This document shows positions 25,723 through 33,441 of a DNA stretch of 64,000 nt, one piece after another (position 1 is the first letter of the stretch; each line of letters opens with the position of its first letter). The stretch spans positions 124,001 through 188,000 of the forward strand of contig JAPPNK010000018.1 of assembly GCA_028818695.1 (NCBI GenBank), in the 5' to 3' direction. The stretch is from Candidatus Poribacteria bacterium (GTDB taxonomy: Bacteria; Poribacteria; WGA-4E; GCA-2687025). Both the position numbers and the translations under genes were made by a program. Under the pieces are notes generated by a model, which worked only from the letters and a program-made list of their open reading frames with translations, did no database searches and was not told the DNA's origin.

Positions 25723-26100
25723 ATGTCTCTTACCGTGGTTCGATTGGTTCGTCCGACGCCGGAGTGGCAGGAAAGTTATGTTCGGGTGAAGGCGGGCCAG
25801 CGGCTCGTTGTGGACGCCGAGGGCGCTTGGTCGCCCGACCTGCGCAACCGCCAGGGCTGGTGCGGGGGGGACGGCATTCCGAACCTGATCGCCGGGGACG
25901 GCTTTCGGCTTCCGGGAGCGAATGTTGGATGCCTTGTCGGGCGAATTGGCAACGGAAAACCGCGAGCCTTCGGACACCGGTACGACAACTACCTGGACGA
26001 GGACGGGGTCGTCTTCCTAGCGATGAACGAAAACCCGAACCATAACAACCAAGCGGGGCAGCTGCTCGTCCAGTTGATTCTGTTTGACGCGGACGAATAA
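25723..26100 (+). CDS. PA-IL (LecA)-like carbohydrate-binding protein
   Basis: 125 residues, AAAGGGCG before the start. The order ESYVRVKAGQRLVVDAEGAW, then GCLVGRIGNGKPRAFGHRYD, then GVVFLAMNENPNHNNQAGQL follows the PA-IL/LecA-like galactose-binding fold, whose Ca2+ and sugar are bound by a loop like the N-x-N-x-x-x-N segment here. No signal peptide is present, as in LecA itself. A single-domain lectin next to a sugar isomerase is an unusual pairing and may indicate sugar recognition in the cytoplasm or non-classical release. Family assignment is by pattern only. Confidence 0.65.
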   Translation: MSLTVVRLVRPTPEWQESYVRVKAGQRLVVDAEGAWSPDLRNRQGWCGGDGIPNLIAGDGFRLPGANVGCLVGRIGNGKPRAFGHRYDNYLDEDGVVFLAMNENPNHNNQAGQLLVQLILFDADE

Positions 26101-26188
26101 GCCGCAATCTGTTTGTGCGCAGGGCGTTCTGCGGTCCATGCCGCATTCCCGCGCGGGGCAGGCTGTATAGGCGGGCGCTTATCCGACG

Positions 26189-26336
26189 GCGGTCTCTACA
26201 GACGATGTTTTTGATTTTAGAGAGCTGTTTTCGAATGTGAAAGCTATCTGGGAGAACTCTGGATTCCCGCTTTCGCGGGAATGACGACCTGCCCGATTTG
26301 AACAGGATTTTCGTATATCATCGTTTGTAACGAATG
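26189..26336. repeat. Dispersed intergenic repeat, long form, copy B
   Basis: About 148 bp matching 9536-9707. It contains a perfect core hairpin ATTCCCGC-TTTC-GCGGGAAT (26263-26282), identical in its arms to 6137-6156. It lies between two convergent genes and could serve as their terminator, though there is no T-tract. Confidence 0.7.
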
Positions 26337-26337
26337 C

Positions 26338-28170
26338 CTATCCGACAGCGGCGGCGTCAAACTCTGGGCTTAATGAGACGCCCAGACTCTCCAGCAGCGG
26401 GCGGAAAAGCGCGTCTAGCTGGTCAAGCGAGCTGTCCGGCCCCTCCCACGGGCGCGGCGCAAAACGCATCCCCCCTATGAGGACCGAGTCGTGCCCGCGC
26501 GTCTCCACATAGTCGGCGTCGTTTGGGATGAACGCGGCGCGGTTCGTATGAATCTCGGCGCGGCACGGCGGACCGACCGCCTCCTCGCTCCCAACATACA
26601 GCAGCCAGAGCGAACGGGCGAACGGCTCCCCCGTTTCTGCGTCGCGTATCGCTGTCAAGTATTTCCGCAGGTCGTCCATTTCGCGGGACACATCGCGCAT
26701 ATACTTCGCGTCCAGAATGACGCCCATCTTCAGCTCCCCTTCCTCGCGCACCTCGATCATGAAGTCGGGGCTATAGGGCAATCCGCCGCCGGCTTTGTAG
26801 AAGGAGAGGCTGCGCCGCGCCGCCTCCTCCCGCTGAAAGATGAGCGGCGTGTATAAAAGGCGGAGCGTCCGCGTTTCATCCAGCCGAAACAGCGCCGACG
26901 AGCGCTCAATATGCAGCGTGTAGGCTCCGATCTGCGCCGAGCGCTCATACAGCGAGCCGTATTCCTCCACCTTCAACCGCCCCCGCTCGGTCAAATACCG
27001 CAGCATATTGAGGTATGTCCAATATTCGTACAGTTTGTCGGTGCCTTTGACGCGCGCCTGCATCTCAAAATTGGCGCGGTCGAAGATGTTCCCGTGCTGC
27101 CGCATGAACGAGAGCATGACGCGGTAGATCGTCGAATAGACAGGATGGCGCAGGAACAGGGCTGTCGGGCGCAGATCCATCGGCTGCGCGTCCGCCTGTA
27201 GAAACGGATATTCGCGCATGTCGCGCCAGATGGAGCGCCGATGTTCATTGCATGCTTCGATGATCTGCTCAAGTCGGCGTCTGCGCGGTTCATCCCCCGT
27301 TTCCCAGATGGAGCGCCCGTCCGGACGCGGCAGGTCTTTCCACCATCGATCCTCATCGATCAGCTCAATCTGCGCCTCCATCATCTGCGCGATGAACCCA
27401 AGCCTTTGCCGCAGCCACATCAAGAAGCGGCCGATCTGCTGGTTCTCATGCGTCTGCGCCGTCAAGGAACGGACCGGAGCGCTGCATAAAAATGGACGGC
27501 TGGACGGGTCGCGCGGATCGACGCCCGTGGAGATTAGGTCGTTCAGCGAGCGGTGGTCCAGTCCGTTGTAGCTCCATTTTTGGACGCGCTCCCTGTCCAC
27601 CTTTAATTGCAGCGCCGCTCCGCTCTGCAGTCCGCCCAGCTCGGCGCGTATTCTGTTTAAGGCGTTTCCGATCTCGGCATGCTCCTCGGTATGGCGAAAC
27701 CGGGTCGCCATGTTCTGTTGGCTCCAGCCGAAGCCCGCCCGCGCGCCCATCACATCCAGAATGAGACCCTTCGAAGCCGCCTCAATCTCCATCACCATCG
27801 CCTCGTACTGGTCTTCGGTGATCTTCGACGGGCGGCACAAGATCTCCACGACCATGGAGCTTTCGCCGCCCGGGCCGGTACGCGCGATCTGAATCGGAAC
27901 CCAGCCGCGAAAGTTGGCTAGAAACTTTTGCCCGCCCCAGCGCAGCCCCCCCGACAACAGCGACGACGGCGGATGCTCCATAGCGCCCACCCGCAGCGCG
28001 TAACGCGATCCAGGGTCAGGATTCGTCGCAACCGCCTCGATGTCGTCCAGTTCATAAACGGGGTGGCGCACCTGGCGCGTCGCGCCGTCTTCAAACGGGA
28101 AGCGCAGCGGCATCTCGCCAGGATACGGCGTCTCGTCCGACTCGACGTAGAGCAGCAGTTCCTCCGCCAT
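26338..28170 (-). CDS. McrC-like nuclease with DUF2357 domain
   Basis: 610 residues. The nuclease partner of the McrB-type GTPase encoded just upstream. The N-terminal two thirds match the DUF2357 type of McrC protein. The C-terminal third is a PD-(D/E)xK nuclease: Glu382 in DKLYEYWTYLNML, Asp469 in YSPDFMIEV and Asp487-x-Lys489 in GVILDAKYM. All catalytic residues are present, so it should be active, cutting modified DNA or possibly RNA when fed by the GTPase. It starts two bases after the GTPase stop, so it is co-translated. Its 3' end faces the dispersed repeat. Confidence 0.85.
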   Translation of the reverse strand: MAEELLLYVESDETPYPGEMPLRFPFEDGATRQVRHPVYELDDIEAVATNPDPGSRYALRVGAMEHPPSSLLSGGLRWGGQKFLANFRGWVPIQIARTGPGGESSMVVEILCRPSKITEDQYEAMVMEIEAASKGLILDVMGARAGFGWSQQNMATRFRHTEEHAEIGNALNRIRAELGGLQSGAALQLKVDRERVQKWSYNGLDHRSLNDLISTGVDPRDPSSRPFLCSAPVRSLTAQTHENQQIGRFLMWLRQRLGFIAQMMEAQIELIDEDRWWKDLPRPDGRSIWETGDEPRRRRLEQIIEACNEHRRSIWRDMREYPFLQADAQPMDLRPTALFLRHPVYSTIYRVMLSFMRQHGNIFDRANFEMQARVKGTDKLYEYWTYLNMLRYLTERGRLKVEEYGSLYERSAQIGAYTLHIERSSALFRLDETRTLRLLYTPLIFQREEAARRSLSFYKAGGGLPYSPDFMIEVREEGELKMGVILDAKYMRDVSREMDDLRKYLTAIRDAETGEPFARSLWLLYVGSEEAVGPPCRAEIHTNRAAFIPNDADYVETRGHDSVLIGGMRFAPRPWEGPDSSLDQLDALFRPLLESLGVSLSPEFDAAAVG

Positions 28171-28172
28171 GT

Positions 28173-30635
28173 TTACGCTTCCTGTATGCAGTGGAAGAAG
28201 TCCATCGCGTATTCCGACTCCATCATGCGCGACAGCCGCTTGTGGGAGCGCGGGTAAAACTCTTCCGGAAGCTCGCCCAGAAGCTCCTGCAGCAGCTGTC
28301 GGAACCTGTCTGTATGCCCGCGCAGTTTCGGGAGGACGCGCTGGAGTATCTGCCGGTCAAACGCCTCCCGTTCCGAGATCAGATCGGCGCTGTTCGCCGC
28401 GTACCGCGCGATGCCGCCCAACGCGCGCATGCTGAGCGGGTATCCGTACTGGTAGAGTATCTTCTGAATCGGGTCTATTGAACGGCGCACAAAGCTGATT
28501 GTCTCTTCAGACGGGCGCGATGCCGTCCAGCTGCGGTACACAGAGGCGGAAATGGGCGCCGCGTTTTTTCGTTCAAGATAGGAGGAGCCGAGAGGCGCCG
28601 TCTCCTGCCCCTCGAAGATCGGCTGCGGCGGCGGCTGTATCTCGATCACATTGACGCGGTCTAACATGCGCGGGCTGAACGGCTTCGTCGTTTCGTCCAC
28701 ATTCGCCGTCCCGGTAAAGCGCACGCTGCGCGCGATGGAAAGGTAGCCGTACGGGCGCAGCGGATCGCCTTCTGCGCACAGGTCGGGGTTGAAGCAGCGC
28801 ACCCCCTGCGCTCCCTCCGGGTTTTGAAGCGCGCTCAAAAAGTCGGCAAAGTAATGCTCAACATAGGACAGATTGATCTCGTCCAAATTGATCACATAGA
28901 CGCCTGAATGCCCCATTCGCTCCTCTTCGCAGGCGAACACGAGCGTTTCAAACAGGCGCGCCGGGGCAGGTTCAAAGACGCCTTCAAGGCTGTTGAAATA
29001 TCCGAGAAGGTCGCGCATGTCCATCCATCCAGGGCGCACCGGCACCATCAGATACCGATCGGGCGACTGCGACCCGGCATACCCATGCAGCGCGAGGCTG
29101 TATAGGCGCGGCAGGGTCGACTTGCCGACGCCGCTCGGACCCGCCAGTATGTTGAACCGCTCCGATTTCATGGCGATATGGTAGTTGAGCAGGTCCGATT
29201 CGACGTAGGAGTAGCCTGTGTCGCGCACATTTTTGAGCCACATTTCGATAAAATGCGCTTCGTCCATCGGGTTGTCGGGGGCGCCTTCCAGCACATAGGG
29301 GGGAAATTCGAAGGCGGAACGTTTGGGGGCGCGCTCCTGCTGAACAGCGGCAGCAGACGGAGCGCCGGCAATCGACGGAGCGCGCATTTCCTGAATCAAC
29401 GGCAGAATACTCAACATGTTTTGAAGAATCTCTTCGCGCTTCTCCTTGAAGTTGTCAGCCGCCTTCTCCAGCGCGGCGATCGTTTCGCGGCTTCGCGCCG
29501 TTTCCTTTTCATGTTTGCGCGCCATCTCCATCTCATGCTTGCGCCGCTCCTTCTCTAGCTCCGCCTCCTGCCGTCGCCGCTCTTCCTCATAAGCGTTCCG
29601 AGACGCCTCAATCTTCTGCGCCGTCTCGTCCCGCTCCGCGAGCAGCGCATCGATCTCTTGACGCGCCTTCGCCTCCAGCTCGCCCGTCCGCTGCCGCACA
29701 TACTCTTCGGCGAGTTCGCTTTGCCGCTTCTCCAGCGCCGTTTTCATATGCTCCTGCTTCAAAATGGAGTCGTACAGCGGGCGCAGCTCCTGCTCAAAAC
29801 CGCGGACGCGCGCGAGATAGGTCTCTATGCGGGGGCGGTAAGGCGCTAGATCGCCCTCCTCAATATCCTTCAGCGCGTTCTCAAAGAACCGCTCCAGCTC
29901 TCTCCTTTCGGCATGCGTCACCGAGGCGCGCGCGACCCTAGAGACGATGTCGCGGTCGCTCAACGCTTCTAGGTTGACCGCCTTCTCAAATGCGGTTTTC
30001 AGATGGTCGTAAAAAACAAGCGTATAGGACTCAAGCTCGTAGTCGCCCCATCGGCGGTCAGTTTCAAACCTCGCCTCGCGGGTGATGACGTTCACGAGCG
30101 AGACGAATTCGTCCCAGTTCCAGTTCCAGACGCGCTCCTGCTGCAGCGCCTGGACGTCAAACACATACGGGTCGCTCGATTCGTCGCGCAAGGAGACGCG
30201 CCACGGGCCGCTCACCTCTTCGCCTGTCAAAAAATAGACCGCTCCGTGGACAAGGCGGCGAAGACTCACCATACCCGCCCGTATCAGTTCAGCCGTCTGA
30301 CGGTATTGGTCAACGCGGATGATTTCGTTGACGCCTTTCAAGCGCGAGATAGAGCGCGCCTGATAAAAGTCTTTGTTTTGATCAACCGCGCTGTACGCCG
30401 GCGCCTCCTCTAGCTCCACTAACACAAGATTTTTTGGCACCGCATGGTCTCGGTCCGACTCCATAATGCGCCACCAAACAAGCCCTTTATTCGGAAATTC
30501 CTCCGCGGAAAGCGGTTTGCCTTCCATCGTGCATATCGGTATCAGACGGCAAAAATCGTTTCCGCCGCTCACAAAAGGCTCCTGCGCGACTGCGGCGACA
30601 ATGCGGTCGCCCACGCCGATATTGGCTCCTACCAT
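28173..30635 (-). CDS. McrB-like AAA+ GTPase with long coiled coil
   Basis: 820 residues, with TAGGAGAG before the ATG. Residues 1-~280 are a mixed alpha/beta region I do not recognise and are probably the target-sensing part. Residues ~280-410 are a continuous charged coiled coil. The AAA+ domain has Walker A AGPSGVGKST (Lys505) and Walker B VYVINLDEIN (Asp585-Glu586). The McrB-family GTPase block reads TGTANVDETTKPFSP: Asn and Asp are present, but as N-x-D rather than the NxxD of E. coli McrB. Residues ~700-820 are the helical lid. The McrB-coiled coil plus DUF2357-McrC pairing is the layout described for CoCoNuT type IV restriction systems. The tRNA cluster lies immediately upstream. Confidence 0.85.
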   Translation of the reverse strand: MVGANIGVGDRIVAAVAQEPFVSGGNDFCRLIPICTMEGKPLSAEEFPNKGLVWWRIMESDRDHAVPKNLVLVELEEAPAYSAVDQNKDFYQARSISRLKGVNEIIRVDQYRQTAELIRAGMVSLRRLVHGAVYFLTGEEVSGPWRVSLRDESSDPYVFDVQALQQERVWNWNWDEFVSLVNVITREARFETDRRWGDYELESYTLVFYDHLKTAFEKAVNLEALSDRDIVSRVARASVTHAERRELERFFENALKDIEEGDLAPYRPRIETYLARVRGFEQELRPLYDSILKQEHMKTALEKRQSELAEEYVRQRTGELEAKARQEIDALLAERDETAQKIEASRNAYEEERRRQEAELEKERRKHEMEMARKHEKETARSRETIAALEKAADNFKEKREEILQNMLSILPLIQEMRAPSIAGAPSAAAVQQERAPKRSAFEFPPYVLEGAPDNPMDEAHFIEMWLKNVRDTGYSYVESDLLNYHIAMKSERFNILAGPSGVGKSTLPRLYSLALHGYAGSQSPDRYLMVPVRPGWMDMRDLLGYFNSLEGVFEPAPARLFETLVFACEEERMGHSGVYVINLDEINLSYVEHYFADFLSALQNPEGAQGVRCFNPDLCAEGDPLRPYGYLSIARSVRFTGTANVDETTKPFSPRMLDRVNVIEIQPPPQPIFEGQETAPLGSSYLERKNAAPISASVYRSWTASRPSEETISFVRRSIDPIQKILYQYGYPLSMRALGGIARYAANSADLISEREAFDRQILQRVLPKLRGHTDRFRQLLQELLGELPEEFYPRSHKRLSRMMESEYAMDFFHCIQEA

Positions 30636-30694
30636 TGAACTCTCCTAGCGTGTATGTTGCGTACGGCTCTCTTTCGACATAAGACAGCAAGTAT

Positions 30695-30723
30695 AGGATA
30701 CTGGACTGGGACAGCGAGCGCAA
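30695..30723 (-). promoter_or_regulatory. Weak candidate promoter for the McrBC-like operon
   Basis: TTGCGC (30718-30723), 17 bases, TATCCT (30695-30700) on the - strand; an overlapping TATACT (30690-30695) has no good -35. Read-through from the tRNA promoter is the alternative, since no terminator is visible after tRNA-Gly. Confidence 0.3.
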
Positions 30724-30734
30724 GACGGAGCGCA

Positions 30735-30809
30735 TGGGGCGGACAAGGGGAATCGAACCCCTGCGACCAGCTTGGAAGGCTGGGGCTCTACCAACTGAGC
30801 TATGTCCGC
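30735..30809 (-). tRNA. tRNA-Gly (anticodon UCC)
   Basis: The acceptor stem GCGGACA/TGTCCGC, D-arm GCTC...GAGC, anticodon stem CCAGC/GCTGG around CTTCCAA, and T-arm AGGGG/CCCCT all pair. The 3' CCA is encoded. The discriminator base reads C where bacterial tRNA-Gly normally has U. Confidence 0.95.
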
Positions 30810-30814
30810 AGAGA

Positions 30815-30899
30815 TGGTGGGAGGAGGAGGATTCGAACCCCCGAAGGCTTCGCCAGCAGATTTACAGTCTGCCCTCGTTGACCACTTGAGTATCCTCCC
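30815..30899 (-). tRNA. tRNA-Tyr (anticodon GUA)
   Basis: Class II tRNA with acceptor GGGAGGA/TCCTCCC, anticodon loop CTGTAAA, a long variable arm and encoded ACCA end. Six bases... separate it from tRNA-Gly, so the cluster is processed from one transcript. Confidence 0.96.
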
Positions 30900-30906
30900 A
30901 TATGTT

Positions 30907-30981
30907 TGGGGCTGGCGAGAGGAATTGAACCTCCGACCGGCTGATTACAAATCAGCTGCTCTACCTCTGAGCTACGCCAGC
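30907..30981 (-). tRNA. tRNA-Thr (anticodon UGU)
   Basis: The acceptor GCTGGCG/CGCCAGC, anticodon stem CTGAT/ATCAG around TTGTA in the loop, T-arm with TTCAATT, and encoded CCA. The discriminator base is C, again unusual. First of the three-tRNA transcript; its 5' end lies ten bases after the -10 box. Confidence 0.95.
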
Positions 30982-30990
30982 GCACAACAT

Positions 30991-31019
30991 ACTATAACCA
31001 ATAGAAGCCGAAGCGTCAA
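30991..31019 (-). promoter_or_regulatory. Strong promoter of the tRNA cluster
   Basis: TTGACG (31014-31019), 17 bases, TATAGT (30991-30996) on the - strand, each one mismatch from consensus, with the tRNA-Thr 5' end ten bases downstream. Confidence 0.85.
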
Positions 31020-31052
31020 GAAAATCTCTGACCTTGCGCCTTATTTATTGGG

Positions 31053-31098
31053 ACAAAGGCTCCGCCAACCAGAGCGTCGTTCCCGCTTGCGCAGGAAC
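31053..31098. repeat. Intergenic hairpin repeat, copy related to 6111-6156
   Basis: AAGGCTCCGCCAACCAG followed by GTTCCCGC-TTGC-GCAGGAAC (31079-31098). It shares the left flank and most of the core with 6111-6156. It lies between the WD40 stop and the tRNA promoter, where it may end the WD40-side or shield the tRNA transcript. Confidence 0.55.
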
Positions 31099-31123
31099 AG
31101 GCTCAGGATGGGATCGGCGCGCC

Positions 31124-33283
31124 TTAATGTTTAGGCGGGGCGCCAATTTCCCAGATGCGCAGGGTCAAGTCTCCGCTGCCGCTGGCAAGCGTCTTCCCGT
31201 CCGGCGACAACGCAATCTGCGATACGGCCGCGTTATGCCCTTCAAACGTTCGTACCGTTTTGCCGGCGTCCATGTCCCATAGACGAATGACCCCGTCCGA
31301 ATCGCCGCTGACAAGCATGGAGCCGTCCGGCAAAAATGCCAGCGACTGAACCGCATGGGTGTGTCCTGTGAGCGTTTGGATCGGCTCGCCGGTCGCGGGG
31401 TCCCATATCCGAATCGCGTCGTCCTCGCCGCCGCTGGCAAGCATAGAGCCGTCCGGCGAATAGACGACCGAAGCGACGCCCCCAAAATGCCTTGTGAACG
31501 TTCGTACCGCTTCCCCAGTGTTTGAGTTCCAGATAATGATGGAGCCGTCGTTGCCGCCGCTGGCGAGAAAGGCGCCGTCCGGCGAAAAATCTATCGTCTC
31601 CACAAGATACTTATGTCCAATGAGCGTATGCAGAAGCTCGCCGGTCGCGGGGTTCCATATCCGAATCGCATTGTCGGCGCCGCCGGCGAGCATAGAGCTG
31701 TCCGGCGAAAAAGCGGCGCATCGACCCATTCTACCATGCCATTCAAGCGTTCGTATGAGCTCGCCTGTTGAAGGATCCCAAATATAAAGTGCATTATCTT
31801 GGCATGCGCTGGCGAGCATGGAGCCGTCCGGCGAAAAGACGACAGCAAATGTGTTGGGTATTCCTCCCCTCAGCGTTCGCAGCCGTTTGCCCGTTGAAGG
31901 GTCCCAAAGACCGACGGCGGAGCCGAAGCCGCCGCTGGCGAGCATGGAGCCGTCCGGCGAATAGGCGACGCAGCGAGCTTTTATATGGATCGTCAGCGTC
32001 GCTTTCAACGCGGGGCAGAAAGCATACGCGTTGGAGGCAAGATCGTTGCCGGCGGCGTTCCTTGGTACGCGGACGCGCGCCGTGTCGAGACCTGAGGGCT
32101 GTATCGTCGCTGTATAGAACGCGCCAGAGCCGCTGAAGCTTGCGACCGACCCGTTTTCCACCTGAACATCGGACTGCTCAAAGCCTTTCACGCTTTCGCT
32201 GAATTGTATCGTCGCATCGAACGCGCCGGTCGGATGCTGGACGCCGTCATAGACTCTCACAAAAATGCCGACAGGCGCGCCGCCGATGTCCCAAATGCGA
32301 ACCCCGCTGCCGCTGTCGCAGGCGATCTCCTTTCCGTCCGGCGAAAACTCCAAGACGCTAGGCAAACCATGATGGCCTTTGAACGTCTGCATCAGAGCGC
32401 CAGAGTAGGCGTTCCATATCCGAATTTCGCCGGGGCCGCTGGCGCTGGCGATCCGCAAGCCGTCCGGCGAGAAGACGACCCGGCCAACGGGACCTTTATG
32501 TTTATGTTCTTCAAGCGTCCGCAGCTGCGCGCCGGTTGCAGCGTTCCAAACGCGAACCGTTCGATCTTTGCTTCCGCTGGCAAGCAGGGAGCTGTCCGGC
32601 GAAAACGAGACGGAGCTAACGCCGCTCGTATGTCCTATAAGCGTCTGCAGCAGCTCGCCTGTTTTTGGGTTCCAGATGCGAATCGTTCGGTCAGCCTGGC
32701 CGCTGGCGATCAGCGAGCTGTCGGATGAAAAGGCGACGGACGAATAGTCGGATGAGACCACCGTGCCCCCCGTATATACTTTGAGCGTCTGCAGTGGGTC
32801 CCCTGTTTTTGGGTTCCAGACGCGAATCATGTGGTCATCGTCGCCGCTGGCGAGCATGGAGCCGTCTGGCGAAAAGGCGACTTTGATAAAAAGGCCCGTA
32901 TGTCCTTCAAGCGTCCGCAGCAGCTCGCCTGTTTTTGGGTTCCAGATGCGAATCGTTCGGTCAGTCTGGCCGCTGGCGAGCATGGAGCCGTCCGGCGAAA
33001 AGGCGATCTTGGTAGAGTGGCCCCCAACTCCTTCAAGCGTCCGCAGCTTCTTGCCAGTCTTGGCGTCAAAGATGTACATCTTTTTGTAGCCGCCGGCAAG
33101 CAGCGAGCCGTCGGGCGAATAAACGGGGTCTAAAACCCCTTCCAGCGTCTTTTTGAGAACAGGGATCGACTTCGTCGACTTAAAAGAGGAATAGGCGGTA
33201 GCCGTTAATGCAACTCCGGTCGCAACCATCAAGCATACCCAAAAGAGCGGAGCCGAAGCGGCTTTTTTCAAATGAGCCTTCAT
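31124..33283 (-). CDS. WD40 double beta-propeller protein with central Ig-like domain (paralog 1)
   Basis: 719 residues from the ATG at 33283 (GGAG six bases upstream). An N-terminal membrane anchor or uncleaved signal (PLFWVCLMVATGVALTATAY) puts the protein outside the inner membrane. I count seven WD repeats by their SPDGSMLASG-type turns, then a bacterial Ig-like domain at ~340-425 (IQFSESVKGFEQSDVQVENG), then seven more, each ending in a RIWNP or LWD motif. This predicts two complete seven-blade propellers joined by an Ig-like spacer, a scaffold for protein binding. The adjacent gene upstream is a tandem paralog with the same layout. The C-terminus ends APPKH. Confidence 0.9.
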   Translation of the reverse strand: MKAHLKKAASAPLFWVCLMVATGVALTATAYSSFKSTKSIPVLKKTLEGVLDPVYSPDGSLLAGGYKKMYIFDAKTGKKLRTLEGVGGHSTKIAFSPDGSMLASGQTDRTIRIWNPKTGELLRTLEGHTGLFIKVAFSPDGSMLASGDDDHMIRVWNPKTGDPLQTLKVYTGGTVVSSDYSSVAFSSDSSLIASGQADRTIRIWNPKTGELLQTLIGHTSGVSSVSFSPDSSLLASGSKDRTVRVWNAATGAQLRTLEEHKHKGPVGRVVFSPDGLRIASASGPGEIRIWNAYSGALMQTFKGHHGLPSVLEFSPDGKEIACDSGSGVRIWDIGGAPVGIFVRVYDGVQHPTGAFDATIQFSESVKGFEQSDVQVENGSVASFSGSGAFYTATIQPSGLDTARVRVPRNAAGNDLASNAYAFCPALKATLTIHIKARCVAYSPDGSMLASGGFGSAVGLWDPSTGKRLRTLRGGIPNTFAVVFSPDGSMLASACQDNALYIWDPSTGELIRTLEWHGRMGRCAAFSPDSSMLAGGADNAIRIWNPATGELLHTLIGHKYLVETIDFSPDGAFLASGGNDGSIIIWNSNTGEAVRTFTRHFGGVASVVYSPDGSMLASGGEDDAIRIWDPATGEPIQTLTGHTHAVQSLAFLPDGSMLVSGDSDGVIRLWDMDAGKTVRTFEGHNAAVSQIALSPDGKTLASGSGDLTLRIWEIGAPPKH

Positions 33284-33317
33284 GTGAAACTCCACGCGCG
33301 CATGTCAGACTCGCTTT

Positions 33318-33345
33318 ATTATACCGCTGCCTTGATGCGATGCAA
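33318..33345 (-). promoter_or_regulatory. Promoter of WD40 paralog 1
   Basis: TTGCAT (33340-33345), 16 bases, TATAAT (33318-33323) on the - strand, in the context AGCGGTATAATAAA, which resembles the leaders of two other WD40 genes in the window. Confidence 0.5.
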
Positions 33346-33390
33346 ACGGCGCATTTGGGAGCTTGCCATAAATAGAAAGCGGCGCTCTGG

Positions 33391-33425
33391 ATTCCCGCCC
33401 GTGCAGAAGCGGCTAAGGGCGGGAT
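33391..33425. repeat. Intergenic hairpin between the tandem WD40 genes
   Basis: ATTCCCGCCC (33391-33400) and GGGCGGGAT (33417-33425) pair with one bulged base. It follows the stop of WD40 paralog 2 and may end its transcript. It looks like another member of the ATTCCCGC family. Confidence 0.4.
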
Positions 33426-33441
33426 CGGCGCGCCTTAATGT

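Noticed and set aside
26100-26337. Rho-independent terminator at the ATTCCCGC hairpin
   Set aside because: The hairpin lacks a T-tract on either side and is a member of a dispersed repeat family; listed as a repeat, though it may weakly terminate.
28168-30635. Integrated element or genomic island bounded by tRNA direct repeats
   Set aside because: I looked for a repeat of the tRNA-Gly 3' end near 26.1-26.4 kb as an attachment site and saw none, and there is no integrase gene.
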